From Hyphomicrobiales bacterium (lineage in GTDB: Bacteria > Pseudomonadota > Alphaproteobacteria > Rhizobiales > Rhizobiaceae), in the NCBI GenBank assembly GCA_900473185.1, contig UCKU01000030.1, positions 1-58,699 on the forward strand: a DNA stretch of 58,699 nt, in the 5' to 3' direction. Positions 8,888 through 17,375 of the stretch are shown piece after piece. A program made the translations under genes and the position numbers. The notes below the pieces were generated by a model. The model was given only the letters and a program-made list of their open reading frames with translations, ran no database searches and had not been told where the DNA came from. Each line of letters starts with the position of its first letter. The stretch's first letter is position 1.

Positions 8888-9904
8888 TTGGGCGTGGTCA
8901 TACCGCTTGAAGAAAACAAAAACAAACTGGCTTCCATCAAGCCGCTGGTGGACCTCACCAAGGCTGATATGGAGCGGGTGAACCAGCTTATCCTTTCCAA
9001 GGCCGGCTCCGATGTCCAGATGATCCCGGAGGTGGCGAACCATCTCATCTCCTCCGGCGGCAAGCGCCTGCGGCCGATGCTGACGCTCGCTGCGGCCTCG
9101 CTCTTCGGCTACAGGGGCGAGAACCACGTCAAGCTCGCCACCTCAGTCGAGTTCATGCACACGGCAACGCTGTTGCATGACGATGTGGTGGACGAAAGCG
9201 ACTTGCGTCGCGGCAAGTCGACCGCGCGGACGATCTGGGGCAACCAAGCGAGCGTTCTCGTCGGCGACTTCCTGCTCGGCCAGGCCTTCCGCATGATGGT
9301 CGAAGTCGGCTCGTTGGAGGCGCTCGACGTGCTTTCCTCTGCCGCCTGCGTCATCGCCGAGGGCGAGGTGCTGCAGCTTTCCGTCGCTAAGAACATGGAA
9401 ACGACCGAGGACGACTATCTCTCCGTCATCCGCGCCAAGACGGCCGCTCTCTTTGCCGCTGCTGCAGAAGTCGGACCCATCGTTGCCGAGACCAGCAAAT
9501 CCAACCGCAACGCGCTGAAATCCTACGGCATGAATCTCGGCCTCGCTTTCCAGCTCGTCGACGACGCGCTCGATTACGGCGGCAAGGCTGCCGATCTCGG
9601 CAAGAATGTCGGCGACGATTTCCGCGAAGGCAAGATCACTCTTCCGGTCATCCTGGCCTATCGCCGGGGCACGCAGGACGAGCGCGCCTTCTGGCGCGAT
9701 GCGATCGAAGGCGGCAATAGCAGCGATGCCAATCTGGAAAAGGCGCTCGGCCTGATCACCAAATATGGCACGCTGAACGACACGATCCAGCGGGCCGTGC
9801 ATTACGGCACGATCGCACGGGATGCGCTGGCACCGCTGCCGGACAGCCCCTGGAAATCGTCCCTGATAGAAGTCATCGATTTCTGCATCGAGCGCGTGAA
9901 CTGA
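8888..9904 (+). CDS. ispB: Long-chain polyprenyl diphosphate synthase (ubiquinone side chain)
   Basis: The enzyme elongates FPP/GPP with IPP to make the polyprenyl tail of ubiquinone; decaprenyl (Q-10) is expected for this group. The 338-residue protein has the first aspartate-rich motif in LLHDDVVDESDLRRG, the second in FQLVDDALDYGG, plus GGKRLRPML and GDFLLGQAF. I chose the TTG start at 8888 (MGVVIPLEENKNK) because AGGAG at 8874-8878 lies 9 bases before it and the conserved protein begins there. The upstream in-frame ATG at 8693 would add 65 residues that overlap the divergent DUF2007 gene and look non-coding. A terminator follows at 9941. Confidence 0.93.
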   Translation: MGVVIPLEENKNKLASIKPLVDLTKADMERVNQLILSKAGSDVQMIPEVANHLISSGGKRLRPMLTLAAASLFGYRGENHVKLATSVEFMHTATLLHDDVVDESDLRRGKSTARTIWGNQASVLVGDFLLGQAFRMMVEVGSLEALDVLSSAACVIAEGEVLQLSVAKNMETTEDDYLSVIRAKTAALFAAAAEVGPIVAETSKSNRNALKSYGMNLGLAFQLVDDALDYGGKAADLGKNVGDDFREGKITLPVILAYRRGTQDERAFWRDAIEGGNSSDANLEKALGLITKYGTLNDTIQRAVHYGTIARDALAPLPDSPWKSSLIEVIDFCIERVN

Positions 9905-9940
9905 AGCGTGCCTCGATGAAAGGCATGTCTTTGCAGCAAA

Positions 9941-9971
9941 GCCGCCGCACGCTTTTGCGCGGCGGCGCTTT
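9941..9971 (+). terminator. Rho-independent terminator after the polyprenyl synthase gene
   Basis: GCCGCCGC (9941-9948) pairs with GCGGCGGC (9959-9966) around a T-rich loop, followed by GCTTTAA. The T-run is short, so strength is uncertain, but the position 37 bases after the stop fits. Confidence 0.65.
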
Positions 9972-10105
9972 AATCAAACGTCCTTGAACGTGGGCTGAAT
10001 TTCTTGCAGGGCCGCTTCAAAAAAGCCATCCTGTTGTGAATCAGTGTTTGCAACTGATTTTGCGGCTGGCCCATTGAGTCGGCCGTCCTGAAGAAAGGTT
10101 TTCTA

Positions 10106-11938
10106 ATGCGGCAGAGATTTGTCACCCGTCTCCTTTCGAGCGCAGCCCTGGCGGCGGTGCTTTCGCTCGGCGGGATCGGCGGTGTGAGTGCCGAGGACGC
10201 GGCCAAGGCGGATGATGCCGGCAAGACCGTGACCTTCGATCCGGACAGCGTTTCCACCTTCTCGGGCGCGTTTCTCGCTGCCCGCACGGCCGATGTGGAT
10301 CACGACTATCCGACGGCGATCGAGCTCTACAAGAAAGCCTTGCAGATCGAGCCGGGCAACCCGGAAATCCGCCAGCGCCTGATGATCTCGCTGCTGCTCA
10401 ACGGCGATATCAAGGACGGCGTGAAATATGCCAACGACTTGAAGGGTGACCCGACCGTCGAGCGGATAACCACGATCGTGCGCGGCATGGACGCGATGCG
10501 CCGCGGCGAGTTCAAGACGGCGGAATCGATCCTGAAATATGACGGGCCGAACGATCTCGACCGCATGATGAACGACCTTCTGCTGGCCTGGGCGCGTGTC
10601 GGCGCCGGCCGCGGCAAGGAAGGGCTTGCCATGGTCGAGAAGATGAAGGGACCGGATTGGGTCCGCATCTTCCAGAACTACAATGCCGGTGCGATCGCGA
10701 TCGTTAACGGCGACGTCAAATCCGCCCGCCAGCATCTCAATGATGCCGTGCTGGACAAGGAAGGCGGCGCAACGGCACCCGACACCTTCATGCGCGCCAT
10801 CATGGCGCTCGCCCGCCTCGAAGCCTCGCAGGGCAACAAGCAGAAGGCGCTCGACGCTGTTTCTGTCGGCGACAATCTGCTGCCGAACTACACGCCGCTG
10901 AACGCGCTGCGCGACAGCATCGAAAAGGGCGAGAAGCAGGAGCAGCAGGTCAAGAGTGCCGAAGAGGGCGCAGCTGGTGTGCTCTTCTCGGTCGGCGGCG
11001 CGCTGAACCGCGATGGCGCCGAGGACATTGTCTCGCTCTATCTGCAGACGGCCAATGCGCTCGATCCGAACAGTGCCGACACGCTGGTGCTGCTCGGCGG
11101 CATTGCCGAAAAGCAGAACCAGATGGACCGAGCGATTGCGCTTTACCAGAAGGTGCCGGCGAATTCGCCGATGCGTCGTATATCCGAACTGCAGCTGGGC
11201 CTCGCGCTCGCGCAGGGCGGCAAGGTGGACGAGGCCCGCAAGCACCTGCAGTCGCTGATCGCTTCCGACCCGACGGATGTCAGAAGCTACCTCGCCTATG
11301 GCAGCGTGCTTTCCGACGCCAAGGATTATCAGGCGATGGCCGATAATTACGACAAGGCTGTCGAAGTGATCGGGCCGCTGCCGGGCCGCGCCGACTGGAG
11401 TGTCTTCTTCCAGCGCGGCATCGCCTATGAGCGGCTGAAGAAGTGGGACCAGGCGGAGCCGAACTTCCGCAAGGCGCTCGACCTCAATCCGAACCAGCCG
11501 CAGGTTCTGAATTATCTCGGCTATTCCTGGATCGACATGAACCGCAACCTCGATGAAGGCCTTGGGATGATCAAGAAGGCCGTCGAGTTGCGTCCTGACG
11601 ACGGTTATATCATTGACTCGCTGGGCTGGGCCTATTTCCGCCTCAACCGTTACAACGATGCTGTCGATGAGCTGGAACGCGCGGCGCAGATCAAGGCTGG
11701 CGACGCGACGATCAACGACCATCTCGGCGATGCCTACTGGCGGGTCGGCCGCAAGCTGGAAGCCGTCTATCAATGGAACCGGGCGCTCGCCTCCGAACCC
11801 GAGGAAGCTCAGATCCCGAAGATAAAGGAAAAGGTCGCCAACGGCCTGCCGGCGCAGGATGATGACTCCAAGACCGTCGACAAGAAGCAGCCGGACCCGC
11901 AGCCGGTGACGCCGCCGCCGGTCGACAAGAAATCCTGA
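10106..11938 (+). CDS. Exported tetratricopeptide-repeat protein
   Basis: The 610-residue protein starts with a signal peptide (MRQRFVTRLLSSAALAAVLSL, likely cleaved after VSA near residue 29). It then carries TPR units along most of its length: one near residues 60-100 (DYPTAIELYKKALQIEPGN), several around 320-420, and a regular array at about 435-580, including KWDQAEPNFRKALDLNPN and LGWAYFRLNRYNDAVDELE. The C-terminal tail is Pro/Lys-rich (PDPQPVTPPPVDKKS). TPR arrays bind proteins, so a periplasmic or outer-membrane-facing scaffold role is likely, but no partner can be named. It is followed by ispE after 6 bases and so shares its transcript. The ATG at 10106 has AAGAAAGG upstream. Confidence 0.88.
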   Translation: MRQRFVTRLLSSAALAAVLSLGGIGGVSAEDAAKADDAGKTVTFDPDSVSTFSGAFLAARTADVDHDYPTAIELYKKALQIEPGNPEIRQRLMISLLLNGDIKDGVKYANDLKGDPTVERITTIVRGMDAMRRGEFKTAESILKYDGPNDLDRMMNDLLLAWARVGAGRGKEGLAMVEKMKGPDWVRIFQNYNAGAIAIVNGDVKSARQHLNDAVLDKEGGATAPDTFMRAIMALARLEASQGNKQKALDAVSVGDNLLPNYTPLNALRDSIEKGEKQEQQVKSAEEGAAGVLFSVGGALNRDGAEDIVSLYLQTANALDPNSADTLVLLGGIAEKQNQMDRAIALYQKVPANSPMRRISELQLGLALAQGGKVDEARKHLQSLIASDPTDVRSYLAYGSVLSDAKDYQAMADNYDKAVEVIGPLPGRADWSVFFQRGIAYERLKKWDQAEPNFRKALDLNPNQPQVLNYLGYSWIDMNRNLDEGLGMIKKAVELRPDDGYIIDSLGWAYFRLNRYNDAVDELERAAQIKAGDATINDHLGDAYWRVGRKLEAVYQWNRALASEPEEAQIPKIKEKVANGLPAQDDDSKTVDKKQPDPQPVTPPPVDKKS

Positions 11939-11944
11939 GGCCGC

Positions 11945-12838
11945 ATGCCTGACATGGGCATGCCACTTTCCGTGACAGGCGATTTCGCCGTTACCGAAGA
12001 TGCCTGCGCAAAAATCAATCTGGCCCTGCATGTGACGGGCCAGAGGCCTGACGGTTACCACCTTCTTGAAATGCTGGTGACATTTGCGCGCCATGGCGAC
12101 CGGCTGGGCTTTGCGCCTGCCGATGCCGATGATTTCACGCTTTCCGGCCAGTTCGCCGATGTGCTTGCCGATGACCCCGGCACCAATCTGGTGCTGAAGG
12201 CGCGTGACCTGCTGCGGGAAGCGGCAGGCGGCGCTGCGCCCGTGCGCATCCATCTGGAAAAGAATCTGCCGGTCGCTTCCGGAATCGGCGGCGGCTCTGC
12301 CGATGCGGCGGCGACGCTGCGCGGGCTGATGCGCCTGTGGGGCGTGACGCTTCCCACTGAGATCGTTGCCGCCCTCGCGCTAAAGCTTGGGGCCGACGTG
12401 CCGATGTGCCTGAAAAGTACCCCGCTGATCGCACGCGGTATCGGCGAAAAGATAGAGACGGCCGATGCCCTGCCCTCCTTCGCCATGGTGCTCGCCAATC
12501 CGCTGAAAGGCGTTTCCACGCCGGAGATCTTCCGCCGGCTTGTCACCAAGAATAATCCTCCGCTGGTCCTGAAGAGGACACCGCACTGGATGGAAGCCAT
12601 ACGGGCGACACGCAATGATCTTGAGGTGCCGGCGCGAGAGTTGGTTCCCGAAATCGCCGAGATTTCAAACATGCTCGCGGCAGAAGGCGCGCTTTTCACC
12701 CGCATGTCCGGCTCTGGCGCGACCTGCTTCGGCATCTTCGAGACACCCGTTGCTGCGCTGCGCGCCGCTGAGCGTCTTCACGCGGCCCGCACAGACTGGT
12801 ATTTCCAGTCGACAGAGACTTTCGCAGGAGGTGCATGA
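11945..12838 (+). CDS. ispE: 4-diphosphocytidyl-2-C-methyl-D-erythritol kinase
   Basis: This kinase phosphorylates CDP-ME in the non-mevalonate isoprenoid (MEP) pathway. The 297-residue GHMP kinase has the substrate-binding AKINLALHVTGQRPDGYHLL at the N-terminus, the ATP-binding LPVASGIGGGSADAAATLR near residues 110-128, and the C-terminal MSGSGATCFGIF. The start at 11945 is 6 bases after the TPR gene; the Met at residue 5 or 6 is an alternative. Its stop overlaps the ATG of moaB, so the three genes form a tight operon. With the polyprenyl synthase gene just upstream, the neighbourhood holds two isoprenoid steps. Confidence 0.96.
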   Translation: MPDMGMPLSVTGDFAVTEDACAKINLALHVTGQRPDGYHLLEMLVTFARHGDRLGFAPADADDFTLSGQFADVLADDPGTNLVLKARDLLREAAGGAAPVRIHLEKNLPVASGIGGGSADAAATLRGLMRLWGVTLPTEIVAALALKLGADVPMCLKSTPLIARGIGEKIETADALPSFAMVLANPLKGVSTPEIFRRLVTKNNPPLVLKRTPHWMEAIRATRNDLEVPARELVPEIAEISNMLAAEGALFTRMSGSGATCFGIFETPVAALRAAERLHAARTDWYFQSTETFAGGA

Positions 12839-13389
12839 TGGCAGGCCTGGACGAAAAACGAGCTTTTATACCCCTCGGCATTGCGGTTCTGACCGTTTCG
12901 GATACGCGTACGCTGGCCGACGACAAATCCGGCGATACGCTGGTGGCACGGATTGCAGAAGCGGGACATCAGCTGGTCGACCGCGACATCGTGCCTGACG
13001 ACCGCGAGAGGATCACCGCGCGCGTGCGCGCCTGGACTGAAGCCAAGGAGATCGACGTCGTCATCACCACGGGCGGGACCGGCTTCACCGGCCGCGACGT
13101 GACGCCCGACGCGCTGGAGCCGCTCTTCGAAAAGCGGATGGATGGGTTTTCGGCCGTGTTCCATCGTATTTCCTACGACAAGATCGGCACCTCGACGATC
13201 CAGTCGCGCGCTACGGCAGGTGTTGCCAACGCCACATTCATCTTCGTGCTGCCGGGCTCGCCCGGTGCCTGCAAGGACGCTTGGGACGGCATCTTGAAGG
13301 GACAGCTCGACTACCGGCAGATGCCCTGCAATTTCGTGGAGATCATGCCGCGGCTGGACGAACATCTCAAGCGCGGCGCGACGAAATAG
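12838..13389 (+). CDS. moaB: Molybdenum cofactor biosynthesis protein B
   Basis: The 183-residue MoCF-domain protein takes part in molybdenum cofactor synthesis, at the molybdopterin adenylylation step or a related one. It contains AVLTVSDTRT, the signature VVITTGGTGFTGRDVTPDAL and the C-terminal PGSPGACKDAWDGILKGQLDY. Two overlapping start codons exist (ATGATG at 12835 and 12838). AGGAGG lies at 12826-12831, so the second ATG at 12838 has the better 6-base spacing. It overlaps the last base of the ispE stop codon and is probably translationally coupled. It ends convergently with the 13412 gene. Confidence 0.93.
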   Translation: MAGLDEKRAFIPLGIAVLTVSDTRTLADDKSGDTLVARIAEAGHQLVDRDIVPDDRERITARVRAWTEAKEIDVVITTGGTGFTGRDVTPDALEPLFEKRMDGFSAVFHRISYDKIGTSTIQSRATAGVANATFIFVLPGSPGACKDAWDGILKGQLDYRQMPCNFVEIMPRLDEHLKRGATK

Positions 13390-13411
13390 ACTGGTTACAA
13401 TAGCGGCATCG

Positions 13412-13726
13412 CTATGTCGCAAGGCCCGGCAGAGTGGGCATCGTTTCCCAGCTGTCACCTGATAGCAGCACGCAGCTTATGCCATGAACGTCGGTGACGA
13501 CGAGCGTCCAGGTGCCGCTTTCGGCGGCATAGACCTCAAGAATGGCGTTCTGGTTAATCAGTCCGACTGCAGTGAGCTTTTCACCAAAGTTGCTGCCCAG
13601 GAAATTGACGATCTCGGATCGGCCTGCGCAACTGCGCATCATCTGCGATGCTGCCGGATGCGGATGCGCGATCACCAATGTCGTCAATATGACGGCCAGC
13701 AGGCCGTGGACCATATTGCGTAGCAT
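13412..13726 (-). CDS. Small secreted hypothetical protein
   Basis: The ORF encodes 104 residues: a signal peptide (MLRNMVHGLLAVILTTLVIA, cleavage near PAAS-Q) and a mature part of about 75 residues with two cysteines (RSCAGR and GISCVLL), which could form a disulfide. The mature part contains FLGSNFGEKLTAVGLINQ and ESGTWTLVVTD. I do not recognise a family. It is alone on the minus strand, convergent with moaB, with about 180 empty bases upstream. Confidence 0.7.
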   Translation of the reverse strand: MLRNMVHGLLAVILTTLVIAHPHPAASQMMRSCAGRSEIVNFLGSNFGEKLTAVGLINQNAILEVYAAESGTWTLVVTDVHGISCVLLSGDSWETMPTLPGLAT

Positions 13727-13904
13727 GACGCACCTCCTTTCACCGAGAACCCGGCAGAAGAGGAGATTTTCGCTGACCAGCTCTGCCGTTCACCGGCATT
13801 CCATGGCCATCCGTTGCGAAGCGAGGCGCTTCGGCGGCGCCATACCCAGATTATAGCGCGAAATCCTATTGGGCGCCATCTTTTCGCAATATCGAGGAGT
13901 GCAG

Positions 13905-14423
13905 CTACCGCGCGGCGCGGGCGACCCAGGAGGGAATCAATTCGCTGGAGAGTTGGCGCGGCTTCTGTGCCTTGACGAATTCAGCAAGACGCATGCCGCT
14001 CTTTGCAGCTGAAATGGCGAGTTTCTTCGGCATGAGCAGGCCGAGTTCCAGTGGCGGCTTGGCACGGCCGACGCGCTGGAAAAAGGGGCGGCGATAGCCG
14101 CGTGAGGCGGTGAAGCGCGCAGGGACCTTGTTCAAGGCCACATATTCCGAGACTTCGTCAATCCAGCCTGCCTGCGGTCTTGCGCCGGGTTCGACGAAGA
14201 GCAGCCATTCGCCGCGAGCGGAACGGATGATGTCCTTGATATCCCACTGCGAATGGAAACGGCAGCCGGCGGCATCCGCCACCCGCGAGGTACCGTCGCG
14301 CGAGCCGTGATCGAGCACGACCACGTCGCTGACGAGGCCTTCCACGGCGCCTGCCACCAATACCGATAGAGTCTGGGCCAGCTCAGGTTCCTGATCCTGG
14401 CATTCAAGAACGACAGTCAACAT
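13905..14423 (-). CDS. Glycosyltransferase family 2-like protein lacking the DxD motif
   Basis: From the ATG at 14423 (MLTVVLECQDQEPELAQTL) the protein has 172 residues. The start of a GT-A fold is visible in VVVLDHGSRDGTSRVADAAG, which resembles the nucleotide-binding start of GT2 enzymes. The position where GT2 enzymes carry DxD reads WLLFVEPGARPQAGW, so the metal-binding aspartates are missing. At 172 residues it is also shorter than typical GT2 domains. It may be non-catalytic or may use a different mechanism. The longer frame to 14597 would run into the divergent radical SAM gene and is not supported. It is a single minus-strand gene. Confidence 0.7.
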   Translation of the reverse strand: MLTVVLECQDQEPELAQTLSVLVAGAVEGLVSDVVVLDHGSRDGTSRVADAAGCRFHSQWDIKDIIRSARGEWLLFVEPGARPQAGWIDEVSEYVALNKVPARFTASRGYRRPFFQRVGRAKPPLELGLLMPKKLAISAAKSGMRLAEFVKAQKPRQLSSELIPSWVARAAR

Positions 14424-14563
14424 TGCCTGTTTATAGAGCGCCGCACAAAATTTTGCCAGCGCCACTTTCCCCATTTTGTTCTTGCATTGTTCTCTTTTTG
14501 CGGATAGGAATATAATCATCAAAACGAGCGGGGATCGAGCGTTTTCCGCCGCTGGAGAATCCA

Positions 14564-15721
14564 ATGAGACCACAGTCCCTTGCAGGGCAGGCCGCATTTG
14601 CGCCCGCCAATACGGCAGATATTGCCGACGCGATGATCGCGGCCTCGGGGCTGCGTATTGAGGTTGACCGGCGGCGTGGCCGCGGCGCGGGGCTGAACCC
14701 TAGCGGCCGCTTCGAGCCCACACAGCGCGAGACCTTCGATGATGGCTGGCAGACGCTCGAGGAACTGCCGCCCTTCAAGACGGATGTGCAGATCGAGAAG
14801 CCGCGCACGGCGATCACCCGCAACGAATCTCCCGATCTTTCCTTCGACCGGTCTATCAATCCCTATCGCGGCTGCGAGCATGGCTGTATCTACTGCTTTG
14901 CCCGGCCGACGCACGCCTATATGGGCCTCTCTGCAGGACTGGATTTCGAGAGTAAGCTTTTTGCCAAGCCGGATGCGCCGAAACTTCTGGAGCGGGAGCT
15001 CGCCAAGCCCGGCTATAAAGTGCGCGTCATTGCGATTGGTACCAATACCGATCCCTATCAGCCGATCGAGAAGGAGTGGCGCGTCATGCGGCAGCTTCTC
15101 GAAGTGCTGAACAAGGCGAACCACCCCGTTGCGATCGTCACCAAGTCGGCGATGATCCTGCGCGATCTCGATATCCTCACGGAGATGGCGGCGAAGAACC
15201 TCGTCCGCGTCGGCATTTCGGTCACGACGCTTGACCGCAAGCTCGCGCGCCTGATGGAACCACGCGCTTCGACGCCGACGCGCAGGCTGGAGGCGGTCCG
15301 CGGGCTTTCCGAGGCCGGTGTGCGCACGTCAGTGATGGCCGCGCCGATCATCCCAGCGCTCAATGATCACGAGCTGGAGCGTATTCTGGATGCCGCGAAG
15401 GCCGCAGGCGCGGAAGAGGCAAGTTATGTGCTGCTGCGGCTACCGCTGGAGGTAAGCCCGTTGTTCCGCGACTGGCTGCTGCAGAACTATCCTGATCGTT
15501 ATCGCCACGTCATGTCGCTGGTGCGTTCAATGCGCGGCGGCAAGGATTATGATGCCGAGTTCGGTAAGCGCATGAAGGGCGCCGGGCCTTATGCCTGGCA
15601 GATCGCCCGCCGCTTCGAGATGGCGGCAAAGCGGTTGGGGCTGACCCGGCGAAGCCTTGCCCTGCGCGACGATCTCTTCGTGCCGCCAAATGGCAGCGGC
15701 GTGCAACTTTCGCTGCTCTGA
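14564..15721 (+). CDS. PA0069-type radical SAM protein
   Basis: The 385-residue protein carries the radical SAM cluster motif as CEHGCIYCFARPTHAYMG (CxxxCxxC) near residue 103. Upstream is SPDLSFDRSINPYRG, and downstream are IGTNTDPYQPIEK and the PLEVSPLFRDWL region. This arrangement fits the PA0069 family, which is related to spore photoproduct lyases and widely conserved, with an unproven substrate. The enzyme should reductively cleave SAM with a 4Fe-4S cluster in the cytoplasm. The ATG at 14564 is preceded by GGAGAATCC. It is transcribed alone, with a palindromic repeat 13 bases after its stop. Confidence 0.9.
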   Translation: MRPQSLAGQAAFAPANTADIADAMIAASGLRIEVDRRRGRGAGLNPSGRFEPTQRETFDDGWQTLEELPPFKTDVQIEKPRTAITRNESPDLSFDRSINPYRGCEHGCIYCFARPTHAYMGLSAGLDFESKLFAKPDAPKLLERELAKPGYKVRVIAIGTNTDPYQPIEKEWRVMRQLLEVLNKANHPVAIVTKSAMILRDLDILTEMAAKNLVRVGISVTTLDRKLARLMEPRASTPTRRLEAVRGLSEAGVRTSVMAAPIIPALNDHELERILDAAKAAGAEEASYVLLRLPLEVSPLFRDWLLQNYPDRYRHVMSLVRSMRGGKDYDAEFGKRMKGAGPYAWQIARRFEMAAKRLGLTRRSLALRDDLFVPPNGSGVQLSLL

Positions 15722-15734
15722 CTGGTTGTTTTAC

Positions 15735-15778
15735 GCAATTCCGGACGCAAAACCGCTGCGCACTTTTGCTGGAATTGC
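15735..15778. repeat. Palindromic intergenic element, copy B
   Basis: A 44-bp imperfect palindrome with outer arms GCAATTCC/GGAATTGC, inner arms GCAAAA/TTTTGC and centre CCGCTGCGCA. It starts 13 bases after the radical SAM stop and is nearly identical to copies at 45757 and 50269. It could fold as a transcript-ending or stabilising hairpin. Confidence 0.85.
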
Positions 15779-15948
15779 TCTTGTTAACGAGCTTGCGTGA
15801 GGCGTGAAGAAGACCTGCCCTGCGTCTTCTGCCTTGCGCAATTCCTGCGGATGGCCCTGACCGCACCATCCGCCGGACTGCCCCCGGCCGTCGCCGCCCT
15901 GATCCGGGGGCTTGCAGGAAATCGGGTTGGCGTGCGAGTTTCAACCGC

Positions 15949-16641
15949 ATGAAACGTCGCACGTCACCCGATTCTCCTCTGCTTTTTGAAGAGGTCCCCC
16001 TCGTGCCGGATTTCCGGCTGGAGCTTAAAGCCCGCAAGGCTGGCCATTGGCCTGTCGCCGGCGCCGACGAGGCTGGGCGCGGGCCGCTTGCCGGACCTGT
16101 TGTGGCTGCAGCTGTGATCCTCGATCCCAAGCGTATTCCCGAGGGCCTCAACGATTCCAAGCAGCTTTCGGCGCAGAAACGCGAGGAGCTGTTCGTCCAA
16201 ATTCTTGCGACCGCAACAGTCTCCATCGCCTCGTCCAGTTCCACACGCATCGACGAAACCGATATCCGCAAAGCAAGCCTCGACGCCATGCGCCGCGCGA
16301 TCTGCGGCCTTTCCGTGCCGGCAAGCTATGTGCTGACGGACGGACTGGACGTGCCGACTGGGCTCGACTGCCCCGGGCAGGCCGTGGTGAAGGGCGACGC
16401 GCGATCCGTTTCGATCGCCGCCGCCTCCATCGTGGCGAAGGTGACGCGCGACCGAATGATGGCGCGCGCGCATCTGGTGTTTCCCGAATATGGTTTTGCC
16501 GCTCATGTCGGATATGGCACGGCGCAGCATCGCTCAGGCATCGAGAAGCACGGACCGTGCTCGCTGCACCGGATGAGCTTCCGGCCACTCCGCAAGGACG
16601 GCGTCGCGGTAGAGCTGAATGGGGAGATGTTGGAGGAGTAA
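15949..16641 (+). CDS. rnhB: Ribonuclease HII
   Basis: RNase HII removes ribonucleotides and RNA from RNA-DNA hybrids. The 230-residue protein has the catalytic segment VAGADEAGRGPLAGPV (Asp-Glu), LNDSKQLSAQKREEL, a central Asp in VLTDGLD, and VKGDARSVSIAAASIVAKVT with the YGTAQHR motif after it. The N-terminal 40 residues are an alphaproteobacterial extension. The ATG at 15949 has no clear ribosome-binding site but the conserved extension starts there. It ends convergently with the ATP synthase genes. Confidence 0.95.
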   Translation: MKRRTSPDSPLLFEEVPLVPDFRLELKARKAGHWPVAGADEAGRGPLAGPVVAAAVILDPKRIPEGLNDSKQLSAQKREELFVQILATATVSIASSSSTRIDETDIRKASLDAMRRAICGLSVPASYVLTDGLDVPTGLDCPGQAVVKGDARSVSIAAASIVAKVTRDRMMARAHLVFPEYGFAAHVGYGTAQHRSGIEKHGPCSLHRMSFRPLRKDGVAVELNGEMLEE

Positions 16642-16833
16642 GCTCCAGTGCGAGATTGGCTCCGTTTCCCTGCAAACCCAGGGGGATGGGAAAGTGTCAG
16701 AGACATTCCATTTGCCGTAACCACACCGAGCGTTTCGGCAGGAGCTTCCGAAAAAGGGGGATCCGTTGTTTTTCGGCTCTGCCCATCGCAGGTTCAGACA
16801 TCACACCAAGCACAACAACATCCGCCAAAACAG

Positions 16834-16859
16834 AAAAGCCCCGCTGAGGCGGGGCTTTT
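16834..16859 (-). terminator. Strong Rho-independent terminator of the ATP synthase F0 operon
   Basis: AAAAGCCCCGC and GCGGGGCTTTT form a perfect 11-bp stem with a short loop and a T-run on both strands. It lies about 20 bases after the atpF stop. It could also stop rnhB transcripts coming from the other side. Confidence 0.93.
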
Positions 16860-16880
16860 CCAATCCTATAGAGCTGCAGG

Positions 16881-17372
16881 TCAGTTCAGACGGGTCTTCA
16901 CTTCGCCGACGGCCTGACCGAAGAGCTCGGACTGAACCTTGCCATCAGCCTGCTTGCCGATAACGGATTCAGCGGCTGCGATGGCGAGATCGACTGCAGC
17001 AGAGCGAACAGCCTTCATTGCGTCGGCTTCGGCCTGCTTGATCTTCTGCTCGGAAAGAGCCGTGCGGTTGGCGACGAATTCTTCCGTCTTCTTCTTCGCC
17101 TCGGCGGTCAGCATTTCAGCTTCGCGCTCGGCAGCGGCCACGATGTGCGCTGCTTCGGCTTCAGCTTCCTTGCGCTTGCGCTGATATTCAGCGAGCAGGT
17201 GCTGGGCTTCCTCGCGCAGACGCTTGGCTTCCGCCAGCTCGTTGCGGATCTGGTCGGCGCGGTCGTCAAGCGACTTCGCCATCATGCCCGGAACCTTCAG
17301 GTAGACGATCAGCGCCAGGAAGAGAACGAGGCCAACGAAGGCGAAGAAAGTTGCATCAAAAGCAAATTCCAT
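16881..17372 (-). CDS. atpF: ATP synthase F0 subunit b
   Basis: The 163-residue protein has one N-terminal membrane helix (FAFVGLVLFLALIVYLKVP) followed by a long charged coiled coil (residues 35-130, including AEAKRLREEAQHLLAEYQRK). It ends with a short delta-binding region. It is the peripheral stator stalk of F-type ATP synthase, paired with b' from the gene 3 bases upstream. The operon order atpI-atpB-atpE-b'-b supports the assignment, and the operon terminator follows directly. Confidence 0.95.
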   Translation of the reverse strand: MEFAFDATFFAFVGLVLFLALIVYLKVPGMMAKSLDDRADQIRNELAEAKRLREEAQHLLAEYQRKRKEAEAEAAHIVAAAEREAEMLTAEAKKKTEEFVANRTALSEQKIKQAEADAMKAVRSAAVDLAIAAAESVIGKQADGKVQSELFGQAVGEVKTRLN

Positions 17373-17375
17373 CGA

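Noticed and set aside
10103..12253. Minus-strand ORF of 716 codons
   Set aside because: Antisense to the TPR gene and ispE, both of which have clear domains. The translation has no recognisable motif.
15780..15948. Gene remnant between the radical SAM gene and rnhB
   Set aside because: The stretch has no frame with recognisable protein similarity. Only the palindromic element before it is supported.
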